From assembly GCF_900105755.1 (NCBI RefSeq), contig NZ_FNTQ01000001.1, forward strand, positions 186,001 to 250,000: a stretch of DNA of 64,000 bases, written 5' to 3'. The translations under genes were made by a program, and so were the position numbers. Under the pieces are notes generated by a model. The model ran no database searches. It saw only the letters and a program-made list of their open reading frames with translations, and was not told the origin of the DNA. Source of the DNA: Streptomyces sp. Ag109_O5-10. Its GTDB lineage: Bacteria; Actinomycetota; Actinomycetes; Streptomycetales; Streptomycetaceae. Below are positions 1 through 8,439 of this stretch, in pieces. How positions within the stretch are numbered: the first letter of the stretch is position 1; every line of letters begins with the position of its first letter.

Positions 1-285
1 ACCTGGCACTCCGCGGCCGGGCTGGACGCGCTGCCGGCCGCGCGGCTGCACCCGCTGGTACGCGACACCAGCCGCCCTACCTGGCCCGGACCTGCTGGGT
101 TTTACGGAACCGACCGCTCGCCCGCTGAAAGCCGCAGCAGAAGCCGCCGCGGAGACCGGCGACCCCCGAGGACCCGCCGCCGTGGTCGGCCTGGCAGCTG
201 CTGGCCCCGCACGCTGCTGTGGTGCTGAACAGCCTCAGCGCTCTGCCGGACAGCTCAACGGCACGGGAGCCCTGGCTGTTGCGGA
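1..285 (+). other. Degraded coding relic, possibly TPR/NB-ARC protein
   Basis: No open gene spans this stretch. One forward reading around 155-230 gives a peptide with PWSAWQLLAPHAAVVLNSL, resembling the Trp/Leu/Pro-His pattern that precedes TPR repeats in actinobacterial NB-ARC-TPR proteins. A neighbouring frame gives an Ala-rich helix-like segment. The frame changes repeatedly, so this is at best a decayed fragment entering from the left. The family call is a weak inference. Confidence 0.2.
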
Positions 286-289
286 CGTC

Positions 290-745
290 GCCCTCACTCT
301 GCCACCGTCACCCGATCAGTGGCCACGCTGAACATGCTCATTGTGGCGAAGGGCAGTCCTGCGTTGTCCCGCAGGTGCTGCAGTTTCTGATTTATTAGGC
401 CGGCGCGAGAGACAAAGATACCGGGCAGGACGCAGGCGCTTCTCGCGTCCCCGAGCATGTTGCCAATCTGCACCGGCCGGCGGTGATAGAGCGCCGCGGC
501 GATAAGCTGCTCACTCTCCGCCGCAAGGTGGTGGTCAGGGCGCCCACGCCGCGACCATGGGCGTATCCGTCGGCGCTGTACGCCGTGTTGATTTCGTTGC
601 TACCGACCCACTCGATGTCTCGGTGCTCGGCAATGGCGTCGTCGACAGGGAAGGCGAGGTCGCCGGGAACGCCAAAAAAAGTGCTGCACGCGGACGTCCC
701 GAACGCGGTTCAGGACATGCTGGATGACGGTCGTGATTGGGAGCT
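290..745 (-). pseudogene. Pyruvate/indolepyruvate decarboxylase relic (ThDP enzyme)
   Basis: Reading leftward from about 745, the peptide has the N-terminal pattern of pyruvate and indolepyruvate decarboxylases: a VIQHVLNR start, then FFGVPGDLAFPVDDAI, the Glu-containing segment DIEWVGSNEINTAYSADGYA, and GVGALTTT. The frame breaks at a run of seven A/T (674-680) and again near 525. A downstream piece in another frame, RRPVQIGNMLGDARSACVLP then VSRAGL and AGLPFATMSMFS, matches the linker and middle domain of the same family, with the segment between deleted. The gene is dead through frameshifts and an internal deletion. An intact ThDP decarboxylase of a different subgroup lies at 2917. Confidence 0.6.
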
Positions 746-1440
746 CTTCTTTAGTCGATGACGGCTTTGACCATGAACCGCCCGCAGGCAACCAGTGCGT
801 CGCGTACGCTTTCGCACCGTGTTCTGCTGCCGGATGTGGCTGGAGGGCGTGTGCCGCACCGTTTGACGGCCGCGGGGAATCCCACAGTGCTCACCTCGTT
901 GCGTAATGTATTCACCACGCGGCACGCTTCGACGGATCAAGTCTCGCTTGTCCCATCAGGAACACCACTCGGCCCCGCCCCGTGCACGCGAGGCGCTTCT
1001 CGCCTCTGTGAACCGGCCCGATATGCATCCAGGTTGCCTTCTGCTCTGAGGATTTGATGCGTGATGTCGCCTGGGCACATAGCGGGGGCGGTGCCAACGA
1101 GTCAGCAGGTGATGATGGTGGCCGGTACTGGATATGGCGTGGACGCCGGCGGACTACGGTGACCAGGTACATGTGATCGGTAAAGAAGGGCCGAAGGGGT
1201 TCCGCGCGGATGCCGTGTGGGTCGAGCGCAATCACCAGCAGGGCGTCACACTGGAACAGATCACCGCCGGCTTCGGCGTCCGCTCGTTTTCCCTGCCAGA
1301 TGCTGAGGTGGCCGGGCGGCGTTACCGTCATATGGTGAGGCAGGGACGCTGTTCATGGCCTCGGCGGGCTTCAACGCCGTTGCATGTGGCCTTCTTTTAC
1401 CCTCCGACGCGTCCTTGCGACGATTCTGGACAGGGAGGCC
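746..1440. other. Gene-poor gap with unrecognised fragments
   Basis: Short open frames exist on both strands here but none has a convincing ribosome site or family pattern. The most protein-like is a forward peptide from 1134 to about 1340 (beginning MAWTPADYGDQVHVIGKEG), which then runs into the 5' flank of the next gene. It could be the remains of a gene cut at both ends. I do not recognise it. Confidence 0.25.
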
Positions 1441-1444
1441 CCAG

Positions 1445-2287
1445 ATGGCTTGCTCTCCGCGCCGCGATATCGCGATGACTCTGGTGGTGGCAGCAATCGC
1501 CGCCACCACTACTGCCGCGGCCGTGCCAGGCGGTGCCACGGACGCCGTGCACCAGGCTGCCCGGCAGACGAAACCTACCGTTGTCCTGGTGCACGGAGCT
1601 TGGGCGGACGCGTCGAGCTGGAATGGCGAGATCAGTTTGCTGCGCCGCGCCGGCTACACGGTCCGTGCCATCGGGAACCCTCTACAGGACCTGACGACTG
1701 ACGCGCAGACGGTTCACGACTTTCTGAAAACCATCAAGGGCCCGATCGTCCTGGCGGGGCACTCCTACGGAGGGTCGGTCATCACCAACGCCGCCCAGGG
1801 GGTCAGCAACGTCAAGGCGCTCGTCTATGTCGACGCCGCCGCGCCGGCTGTCGGCGAGACCACGGCACAGCTCAGCGGCCCGACGTCGGTCTTGACAAAG
1901 GGGTCGCCGGCTGATCTGTACGATGCCGTGCCGTACCCGAACGCCCCGTCCAACGCGTCCGCTCTATATCTCAAGGAGAACGTGTTCGTCAGCAAGTTCG
2001 CAAGCAGCGTGCCCCATGGCCAGGCGGTCAATCTGTGGGCCACGCAGCGTGCCGCCACAACCGTGGCTTTCAACACTCCTTCCAAGTACGCGGCGTGGAA
2101 GACGATTCCCTCCTGGTACTTCATCAGCAGCGGTGACCAGATCATCACCCCTGCCTCGGAGCAGAAGATGGCGCACCGGGCCGGATCCAAGGTGACGCTG
2201 TACAAGGGCGGTTCCCACCTGACGCTCGTCTCGGACCCTGCGGCAGTGACCAAGGTGATCCAGTCAGCCGCCTCGTCCGTCCGCTGA
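1445..2287 (+). CDS. Secreted alpha/beta hydrolase
   Basis: This 280-residue protein begins with a signal peptide (basic MACSPRRD, then a hydrophobic Ala-rich core to about residue 27), so it is probably exported. The mature part is an alpha/beta hydrolase: the strand VVLVHG with an oxyanion turn GAWAD, and the nucleophile elbow GHSYGG with Ser107. A late Asp (SSGDQI) and a His near the end (GGSHL) would complete the triad. The family contains esterases and hydrolases of unknown substrate. An upstream in-frame ATG at 1355 exists, but ATG 1445 has AGGGAGG 5-6 nt before it and opens directly into the signal peptide. A perfect hairpin follows the stop, so it is probably a single-gene transcript. 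Confidence 0.85.
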   Translation: MACSPRRDIAMTLVVAAIAATTTAAAVPGGATDAVHQAARQTKPTVVLVHGAWADASSWNGEISLLRRAGYTVRAIGNPLQDLTTDAQTVHDFLKTIKGPIVLAGHSYGGSVITNAAQGVSNVKALVYVDAAAPAVGETTAQLSGPTSVLTKGSPADLYDAVPYPNAPSNASALYLKENVFVSKFASSVPHGQAVNLWATQRAATTVAFNTPSKYAAWKTIPSWYFISSGDQIITPASEQKMAHRAGSKVTLYKGGSHLTLVSDPAAVTKVIQSAASSVR

Positions 2288-2311
2288 GCGCGCGGGTGCG
2301 ACCGAGTCAGT

Positions 2312-2342
2312 CACGGGTGCTGGGTGCAGCCCAGCACCCGTG
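2312..2342 (+). terminator. Hairpin terminator after the hydrolase
   Basis: A 13-bp perfect inverted repeat (CACGGGTGCTGGG and its complement) closes a 5-nt loop, 24 bp after the hydrolase stop. No U-run follows, which is usual in Streptomyces. Confidence 0.8.
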
Positions 2343-2489
2343 AGTCGCTGACGCATTTGGCGTGCGTCATCGTCCAGGAACGGGCTCAGGCCTTGAGGCG
2401 CTCCGGCCAGCGCTGCCAGCTGCTCCCGCCCTGACTCGGGTCGAGCGCACGCCCGCGCAGGACCAGGCATCCGCCCTCGGCTTCCGTCC

Positions 2490-2700
2490 CGGTGTTGTCG
2501 GGGAACGCCTGTGTCGTCTTTCTTGTCGAAGATCTCGGCGAACTTGGGACCATCGCCAGCCCGCGCGGTCCGCCCGGATAGACCTTGTACATGCAGTCCT
2601 TGAGGGGTTTGGAGGAGTTATCTCCTGCCGCGACCTTGGGGACGATCTGGTCGTCGTCTCTGTGCACGACGAGTGTGAACACGGTCGGTCTCCACGCCGT
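2490..2700 (-). pseudogene. Alpha/beta hydrolase (haloperoxidase-type) C-terminal relic
   Basis: The reverse strand encodes PTVFTLVVHRDDDQIVPKVA followed by KVYPGGPRGLAMVP, the C-terminal Asp/His region of non-haem haloperoxidase-like hydrolases (usually VPTLVVHGDDDQIVP and YPGGPHGLA). The catalytic His position is Arg here. The frame then shifts, and the next frame continues with KFAEIFDKKDD. The N-terminal two thirds is missing. It is unrelated in strand and frame to the hydrolase at 1445. Confidence 0.65.
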
Positions 2701-2916
2701 TGCGGATTCAGTCGAATGACCCTCTGTCGGCCATGACCGCCAGGGGTCGGGAATTCCTGACGCAGGCGGAACCACAGCCGTGGCAGTGCGTCTGCAGGGC
2801 GTCACGGAGTGGCAGTGGCAGTGGCAAGCAGCCACCAGAACGCACGATTTGCCGGTCTTTGATGCCGGTCCTAGTGTCGGAGAACCGCGTCGTTTCACAT
2901 ACCTGAGGGGCTTGCC

Positions 2917-4488
2917 TTGGCTACCGTCAGTGACGCCTTCTATGAGATTCTCCGCCACCACGGGGTGAAGGCGGTGTTCGGAAATCCTGGGTCGAACGAG
3001 CTTTCCTTCCTCACCGGACTTCCAGACGACCTCCCTTACTACCTGGTGCTACAGGAAGGCGCGGCGATCGCCGTCGCGGACGGTTTCGCCCAGGCGTCGG
3101 ACAGTATCGGATTCCTGAACCTCCACGCCGCCTCCGGCACGGGCAACGCCATGGGCTGTCTGACCAACACGGCGGACTGTCACACACCCATGGTCATCAT
3201 GGCGGGCCAGCAGGCGCGGCGTTACGTACCGGTCCGCGCGATGCTCACCAACGTCGACCCGGTCAAGCTCGCCGACCCGCTGGTGAAGTGGTCGGGAGAA
3301 CCGCTGCGCCCGCAGGACGGACCGGCCTTGGTGTCCAAGGCCCTACTGCTCGCCGGCTCCGCGCCCCGCGGAGCCGTCTACCTGTCCGTCCCCCTGGACG
3401 ACTGGACGGAGCCTGCCGAGGAGAGCGCGCTGAAGCTGCTGCTCGACCGTGGCGTGGACGGCGCCCCTGTGGTCCCGCAGACGGCGCTCGACACCCTGGT
3501 CCGGGCCCTCGACGAAGCGTCGGCGCCCGCCCTGGTGCTGGGACCGGGCACGGACACCGAGGAGGGATTCGAAGCCGCGGTCGCGCTGGCCGAGCGCGCC
3601 CGCGTGCCCGTCTGGATCGCGCCCAGCCCGCCGCGTTCGCCGTTCCCGACGCGGCACCGCTGCTACCAGGGCCAACTGCCGTCCGCCGCAGGCGCGATCG
3701 CGGACGCGCTGGCACCGTACGACGTGGTGGTCTGCATCGGGGCACCCGTGTTCCGATACCACGCACCCAGCACGGACGATTTCCTGCGTCCGGGCGTCAG
3801 CGTCTACGCGGTGACCGACGACCCGGACGAGGCGGCACGCGCGCCCTTCGGGCGCATCTCGGTCGGCGACCCCTCCGACGCCCTGGTCCGGATCGCCGCG
3901 ACGGTCGCGCCGAGCGTGCGCCCCTGGCCCGCAGAGCGCACGATCCCGGCGGCGGACACCAGCGGACCGCACTTCACCACCGAGGCCATCCTGGACGCGG
4001 TCGAGGCCGGCAAAAGCGACGACACCGTCATCGCCCTGGAGTGGACCTCGGCGGACCTGGTGCGCGACCGACTGACCATCACCCGCGCAAAGTCGCTGTT
4101 CTACTGTGCCGCCGGCGGCCTCGGCTGGGGCCTGCCGGCCGCCATCGGGCTACGCCTCGGCAACCCCGACCGTCCCGTGGTGGCACTGATCGGCGACGGC
4201 GCAATGCAGTACACCCCAGCCGCCCTGTGGACGGCGGCACGCCACCAGGTAGCCGTGACCTTCGTGGTCTGCACCAACACCAAGTACCGGGCCCTGCAGG
4301 AATTCTCACAGATCCTGCACGTCCCCGAGGGCGACTACCTCGACATCGCCGGCCTCAACGTGCTGGACATCGCCCGCGGTTACGGCGTGGAGACACACCG
4401 GGCCGAGTCCCTGGACGACCTCACCGAGTACATCGGCAAGGGATCGCTGGCCGTCGGCCCCCGTCTGGTGGAGATCCTCCAGCGCTGA
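2917..4488 (+). CDS. mdlC: Benzoylformate decarboxylase
   Basis: This 523-residue ThDP enzyme should convert benzoylformate to benzaldehyde and CO2, as in mandelate catabolism. The known catalytic residues of Pseudomonas benzoylformate decarboxylase fall at the same numbers: Ser26 in GNPGSNEL, Glu47 in LQEGAA, His70 in LNLHAASGTGN. A His at 282 (FRYHAP) matches His281. The Mg/ThDP motif begins GDGAMQYTP and ends with Asn in VVCTNTKY. The start is TTG 2917, with GAGGGG 6 nt upstream; no ATG fits. No mandelate racemase or dehydrogenase is nearby, so the substrate may be another 2-keto acid. It stands alone, with relics on both sides. Confidence 0.88.
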   Translation: MATVSDAFYEILRHHGVKAVFGNPGSNELSFLTGLPDDLPYYLVLQEGAAIAVADGFAQASDSIGFLNLHAASGTGNAMGCLTNTADCHTPMVIMAGQQARRYVPVRAMLTNVDPVKLADPLVKWSGEPLRPQDGPALVSKALLLAGSAPRGAVYLSVPLDDWTEPAEESALKLLLDRGVDGAPVVPQTALDTLVRALDEASAPALVLGPGTDTEEGFEAAVALAERARVPVWIAPSPPRSPFPTRHRCYQGQLPSAAGAIADALAPYDVVVCIGAPVFRYHAPSTDDFLRPGVSVYAVTDDPDEAARAPFGRISVGDPSDALVRIAATVAPSVRPWPAERTIPAADTSGPHFTTEAILDAVEAGKSDDTVIALEWTSADLVRDRLTITRAKSLFYCAAGGLGWGLPAAIGLRLGNPDRPVVALIGDGAMQYTPAALWTAARHQVAVTFVVCTNTKYRALQEFSQILHVPEGDYLDIAGLNVLDIARGYGVETHRAESLDDLTEYIGKGSLAVGPRLVEILQR

Positions 4489-4647
4489 CAGCCAAGAGCC
4501 TCGCCCCTTCGCACGCGGCCAACCTCACATCGGAGTCAGCGTAGCCACCAAACCCGCGACTTCAATCACGCGCGACACCCATGGGCGTTCTCAGCCCTTC
4601 GGCACTCGCCCGGAGCTGGCGCCCATTACCGGCGACGCCGAGAGGTC

Positions 4648-4788
4648 GGGAACTGGCACGCGGCCGCCCGGCGCAACCTCGTCAACCGCATGATCGGCCG
4701 GCTTTGCCAACGCCCCCAGCACCGCGAGCTGTTCGACGAGAACACCACGTTTCCCGCAGCGCCCGTGCCCGACGTCAGCGCGGCATGA
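4648..4788 (+). pseudogene. IS110/IS116-type transposase C-terminal relic
   Basis: The frame from 4648 to the TGA at 4786 encodes NWHAAARRNLVNRMIGRL, then QHRELFDENTTFPAAP. This resembles the last 45 residues of IS110/IS116-group transposases (RNLxNRxxGxLHHCLQxxxxxDExxAF). The catalytic DEDD and Ser domains are absent. The fragment overlaps the stop of the convergent small gene at 4775. Confidence 0.45.
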
Positions 4789-4975
4789 CCGGCATCAGCT
4801 CCCTCATGCCTTCCGGCAGGTCACGGTCCTCTCGCCAGGCCTCGCTGATCGAGATGAGGGCCTCCCACGACGCCTCGGCGACGGGGCCAGGTCGGCCCGT
4901 CGCAAGCTCGGCAAGCAGCGCTGGTCCCCCGTGCGCACACCACTCAAGCACCACGCCCAGGTTCCGGATCTGCAC
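4775..4975 (-). CDS. Small hypothetical protein, 66 aa
   Basis: An acidic, Trp-containing peptide with no recognised domain. It reads well as protein (VQIRNLGVVLEWCAHGGPAL, ASWEALISISEAW). The GTG start at 4975 has no good ribosome site, and the frame stays open further upstream (EVVIVQIRN), so the gene may be the 3' end of a longer lost gene. Confidence 0.35.
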   Translation of the reverse strand: MQIRNLGVVLEWCAHGGPALLAELATGRPGPVAEASWEALISISEAWREDRDLPEGMRELMPVMPR

Positions 4976-5094
4976 GATTACGACTTCTGAGCGGTTTCTG
5001 CGACCTCGTCGGAGAAGTCACCGGCGTCAACACGTACGCCTGCCTACTGCACCCCGTCCTGCCCTCCGGTTCGTGCCGGCAGTCGGCTCTCGGG

Positions 5095-5454
5095 TCAGAC
5101 AACCGGCTGGCGGGCTCGGGCCGCCTCGATGTCCGGGACATGCTCTTCGGCCCAGAGCCGTACGGCGCGGAGTGGAATGAGCAGAGAGCGGCCCAGCGGT
5201 GTCAGGGCGTACTCGACACGGGGCGGGTTCTCCTCGTACGTGTGGCGGCTGATCAGACCGTCGGCTTCCAGCGAGCGCAGAGTTTCGGTCAGGACCTTCG
5301 GGGTGATCCCCTGGATGTGCCCCTTCAGCTCGGTGAAGCGGCGAGGTCCGTCGTCGAGGGCGTTGACGACGAACACGGTCCAGCGGGCGCCGATACGGTG
5401 CAGCACCGTGCGGCTCGGGCAGGTCGCTGCCATCACGTCGTACGCCTTGCCCAT
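5095..5454 (-). CDS. HxlR-family winged-helix regulator
   Basis: A 119-residue MarR-like repressor of the HxlR group. It carries the Cys of the family near the N-terminus (AATCPSRTVL), the helix GARWTVFVVNAL, the recognition segment RFTELKGHIQGITPKVLTETLRSLE and the wing YALTPLGRSL. The frame is open further upstream, but ATG 5454 has GGGAG 6 nt before it and gives the usual family length. It is divergent from the SDR gene at 5534 with 79 bp between them. A GATACCGGTATC palindrome there is the likely operator, so it probably represses both itself and the SDR gene. HxlR proteins often sense reactive electrophiles or quinones. Confidence 0.88.
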   Translation of the reverse strand: MGKAYDVMAATCPSRTVLHRIGARWTVFVVNALDDGPRRFTELKGHIQGITPKVLTETLRSLEADGLISRHTYEENPPRVEYALTPLGRSLLIPLRAVRLWAEEHVPDIEAARARQPVV

Positions 5455-5476
5455 GGCTGCTCCCAGTTCCGTTGAA

Positions 5477-5488
5477 GATACCGGTATC
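5477..5488. promoter_or_regulatory. Palindromic operator GATACCGGTATC
   Basis: A perfect 12-bp palindrome between the divergent HxlR and SDR starts. A half-site ATACCG recurs at 5496-5501 in direct orientation. HxlR dimers commonly bind dyads of this size. Confidence 0.6.
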
Positions 5489-5533
5489 AAATCCATACCG
5501 TTGCACCCGATCCTACGAGAGGGAGTGAGACGC

Positions 5534-6238
5534 ATGGAGCGGATCCTGGTCATCGGCGGTGCACGGGCGCTCGGCGCGGCCGTCGCGAAGCGTGCGGCGA
5601 AGGACGGCTACGGTGTCGTTGTCGGTGCCCGCGATCTGGCTGCGGCCGACGTGCTGGCGCGCGAGATCGGCGCTACCGCGGTGCGGGTCGATCTGCAGGA
5701 CGAGTCAACGGTCGCAGCCGCGGCGGAGCTGCTGAAGGATGGAATTGACCACATCGTGACGACCGGTTCGGCCCCGCACGATGTTCGCGCGACCGAGCTG
5801 GATCGCGACAAGCTGCTTGCTGCGTTCACAGCGAAGGTGGTCGGACCGATGCTGGTCGCCAAACACTTCGCACCGGTACTGCGGCCCACCGGGTCGATGG
5901 TGCTGTTCTCCGGTGTTGTCGGCTGGCGCCCCGGGCCGGGATCACTCGTCAAGGGGGTCACCAACGGTGCGGTCGAGTACGCAGCGCGCCACCTCGCGGC
6001 GGATCTGGCGCCGGTACGAGTCAACGCCGTCTCGCCCGGTGTCGTGGACTCGGGCACATGGGATCGACTTGGTGACAAAAAGGCCGGCCTGCTGGGCAAG
6101 AGCGCGGCCGGGACCTTCGTAGGACGCCACGGCGAGACCGACGACGTCGTCGACACCGTCATGTGGCTCCTCCGCGCGGGTTTCGTCTCCGGTGAGACGA
6201 TCCACATCGAGGGCGGCGCCCGTCACAAAACCGCCTGA
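5534..6238 (+). CDS. SDR-like NAD(P)-binding protein with atypical active site
   Basis: A 234-residue Rossmann protein: the nucleotide loop is VIGGARALGAAVAKRAA near the N-terminus, the Asp of VRVDLQDE is next, and the C-terminus ends GETIHIEGG as in classical SDRs. The catalytic Ser position is present (VLFSGVVGW). The expected YxxxK is not: the aligned segment reads GSLVK, so Lys is kept and Tyr replaced. It may bind NAD(P)H without standard dehydrogenase chemistry, or use another proton donor. ATG 5534 follows GAGGGAGTGAG. Control is probably by the divergent HxlR protein, and a hairpin follows at 6343. Confidence 0.82.
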   Translation: MERILVIGGARALGAAVAKRAAKDGYGVVVGARDLAAADVLAREIGATAVRVDLQDESTVAAAAELLKDGIDHIVTTGSAPHDVRATELDRDKLLAAFTAKVVGPMLVAKHFAPVLRPTGSMVLFSGVVGWRPGPGSLVKGVTNGAVEYAARHLAADLAPVRVNAVSPGVVDSGTWDRLGDKKAGLLGKSAAGTFVGRHGETDDVVDTVMWLLRAGFVSGETIHIEGGARHKTA

Positions 6239-6342
6239 CGCCAAGCTCCCGAGTGCTGTCAACGTTCACTGTCACGACACGTGAACAGAGCCGGCGCCCC
6301 TTTTCGCGGATGCCCGGCGACCCTGGTACGCCCTGCATCCGC

Positions 6343-6385
6343 ACGGCGGGGCCACCCCAGTCCTGCGTGGTGGCCCCACCGCCGT
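6343..6385 (+). terminator. Hairpin terminator after SDR
   Basis: A 9-bp perfect stem (GGGGCCACC with GGTGGCCCC) is extended by ACGGC/GCCGT with a bulge and closes a 12-nt loop. It lies about 105 bp after the SDR stop. Confidence 0.65.
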
Positions 6386-7011
6386 ATCAGTGCGCCGAGC
6401 CGTCGCTGTGCATGGCGTGGCCCCCTCGACGGTGTGAGTACTGAACTTGAATGCGTGCTGTCGGGGCTTGCGTTGACGGCGACAGACCCAGCTCACGGCT
6501 TCCCGGGCGGCCGGAGCGTGAGGGGGATGTTCGCGTGATTCGGGATCTGCCGCCATCGCCGTTGCCCCAGAACGCCGTCGCGCGCATCGGCTGCTCAGCA
6601 GAAGTGCCGGACGACGTCGCCGGCGATCCACGGCAGAAGGGCATCCCGGCAGGGCTGATCCGTTATGAGTACCAACCGCTGAGCGGGGCGGCGCTCCTGG
6701 ACCGGATTGGTGCGAGCGGTTGGTCGCCTTCGGTACCAACGGCCTGTTCGGACGGCTCCGCGTCGACGTGGCGTCGCGTGGGGCACCCGGCCCCAGCGTG
6801 CGAAGTGGTGCGGCTCGGGCAGGCCGAGTGCGCCGCTCCGGCCTGCGGGACGACCCCACGGTCGTACAAGCCGCGCCATCTCGGCGAGCGATCTGGCCGC
6901 TTCGTTCCCGATGGTCGGACCGGATCGCTGAGCACGGAACCGGCGGGACGTACGCGGAGACGTCCGCCTCCCCGACTGTGCCCGGACGGGCGGCGCCACC
7001 CAGGTCTCCGG
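6386..7011. other. Gap without a supported gene
   Basis: Several overlapping open frames exist on both strands but none has a consistent family signal. A reverse-strand peptide with EMARLYDRGV-like content, spread over two frames around 6800-6920, hints at a decayed oxidoreductase. I cannot identify it. Confidence 0.3.
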
Positions 7012-8046
7012 TCACCGGCGCGGAGTCAGCCAGCCGCGCTCCTGGGCGAGCAGCGCGATCTGGAAGTGGTTGCGCGCGCCCAACGCCGTGCCGATGTCGC
7101 TGATGTCCTTCTGCACGGTGCGCCGGCTCACCCCCAGCGTGCGGGCGATCGCATCCTGCTTCATGCCGAGCGAGAGCAGCCGCAGGACCTCGCGCGCCCG
7201 CGGGTTCGGCGTGTCGGAGGCGGGGGCCGGGGGCACCGGGCGTTCCTCCTGTCCCCAGGGCACCCCGTGTGCCCATAGGCTCTCGAACAGCGCTGCCAGC
7301 ACGTGCAGCAGCGTCGGGGAGTGGACCAGCAGTGAGCCGGCGGCCGCGTCGTCCCGCCGCAGCGGCATGATCGCGGTGGTGCCGTCGAAAATCACCAGCT
7401 TCATCGGCAGGTTGCTGGACAGCCGCACCTCGCCCCCGATCTCGAGGCCGCGCCGCGCGGTCTCCAGCGATATCTCGTCGGTGAGGGTGTCACTGTCGTA
7501 CACCGACCGGAAGCGGACGCCCGCGCGGATCGCCGTCGCCTGTACGGTCAGCCTGTCCGGCACCCCGTCGACCGCCGCCACGTACGGCGGCATCACCAGG
7601 TGCAGCACCTCGTGCCGGGCCGCTCGCAGCTGATGGGCGTAGCGCGCGGTGACCCGGTCCTCGGTGTCGAGGATCTCGAACTGGTCGGAAGCGAAACGGT
7701 GGTTGGTGGCCGAGATGTGCATCTCGTGCAGCAGCTCGGCGTGGGTCTCCAGACTCGCCAGCTCCTCGCGGCGCCGGGCCAGGAGGCTGCCGAGCGCCGG
7801 GCGCGGCGGGCTGGCACTCCAGCGGCCCGCGTGACCGCTGACCCGGACGGCAAGCAGTTCGGACTCCAGCAGGCGAAGGGCCCGGGCGGTAGCCGATGTG
7901 GACGCGCCCAGGGCCGCCGCCGCCTCGGCGGGAGCCGTCTCCGGGTGTCCTACCAGGTACTCCAGGATCCGCCCCGCCAACGGCGGCAGCCCCAGGCCGC
8001 TCCAGGGCACCTGCGGGATCTGCGGCACCTGCGGCTCCGCGGCCAT
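7012..8046 (-). CDS. LuxR-type regulator with N-terminal winged helix
   Basis: A 344-residue regulator. Residues about 15-75 form a TrmB-like winged helix (GRILEYLVGHPETAPAEAAA). The middle resembles the sensor part of Streptomyces TrmB/LuxR proteins, with conserved LPMKLVIFDG and AIMPLR. The C-terminus is a LuxR HTH (VLRLLSLGMKQDAIARTLGV, then RRTVQKDI). I chose ATG 8046 (AGGGG 9 nt upstream); the frame runs open to 8223, and GTG 8070 is an alternative. It is divergent from the secreted peptidase at 8440, across about 390 bp, and is a plausible regulator of the peptidase pair. Confidence 0.8.
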   Translation of the reverse strand: MAAEPQVPQIPQVPWSGLGLPPLAGRILEYLVGHPETAPAEAAAALGASTSATARALRLLESELLAVRVSGHAGRWSASPPRPALGSLLARRREELASLETHAELLHEMHISATNHRFASDQFEILDTEDRVTARYAHQLRAARHEVLHLVMPPYVAAVDGVPDRLTVQATAIRAGVRFRSVYDSDTLTDEISLETARRGLEIGGEVRLSSNLPMKLVIFDGTTAIMPLRRDDAAAGSLLVHSPTLLHVLAALFESLWAHGVPWGQEERPVPPAPASDTPNPRAREVLRLLSLGMKQDAIARTLGVSRRTVQKDISDIGTALGARNHFQIALLAQERGWLTPRR

Positions 8047-8439
8047 CGGGCGGCCCCTGCTGTCGTTCACCGGTGGGAGTGCAGCGATCTTAACCCCGTG
8101 CCGCGCCCTCCGGTCCAGTGCGGGAGCGTTCCCACGCCGCCCCGACCGGGTCCGCAAAGCGGCACCAACCACTGCATTCAAGGGCCAAATACCCTCCGGT
8201 TCAGCACTCCCGCTTCGCGCCAAAGCGCAACTGCGCTCAGCCGCACCTCGAATTCCTTGTTCCCGTCGGCACAGCCGTCACAAGGTGATCAGCACCTTCT
8301 GCCGTGCACGCCGGTACACCGCCGCATCAACCCCCGATCACCCGGGCGTCACGCGGCGGCCGGACCGACAGAAGCTGCCAGCGTCGGCAGACCCGCACCC
8401 GCGCCGCCCCCGAACTCCTCGCGCGCAAGGAGCACTTTG

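Noticed and set aside
7600..8439. Extending the peptidase start to 7600 in the same open frame
   Set aside because: That segment is antisense to the LuxR-type regulator; ATG 8440 has AAGGAG and begins a signal peptide.
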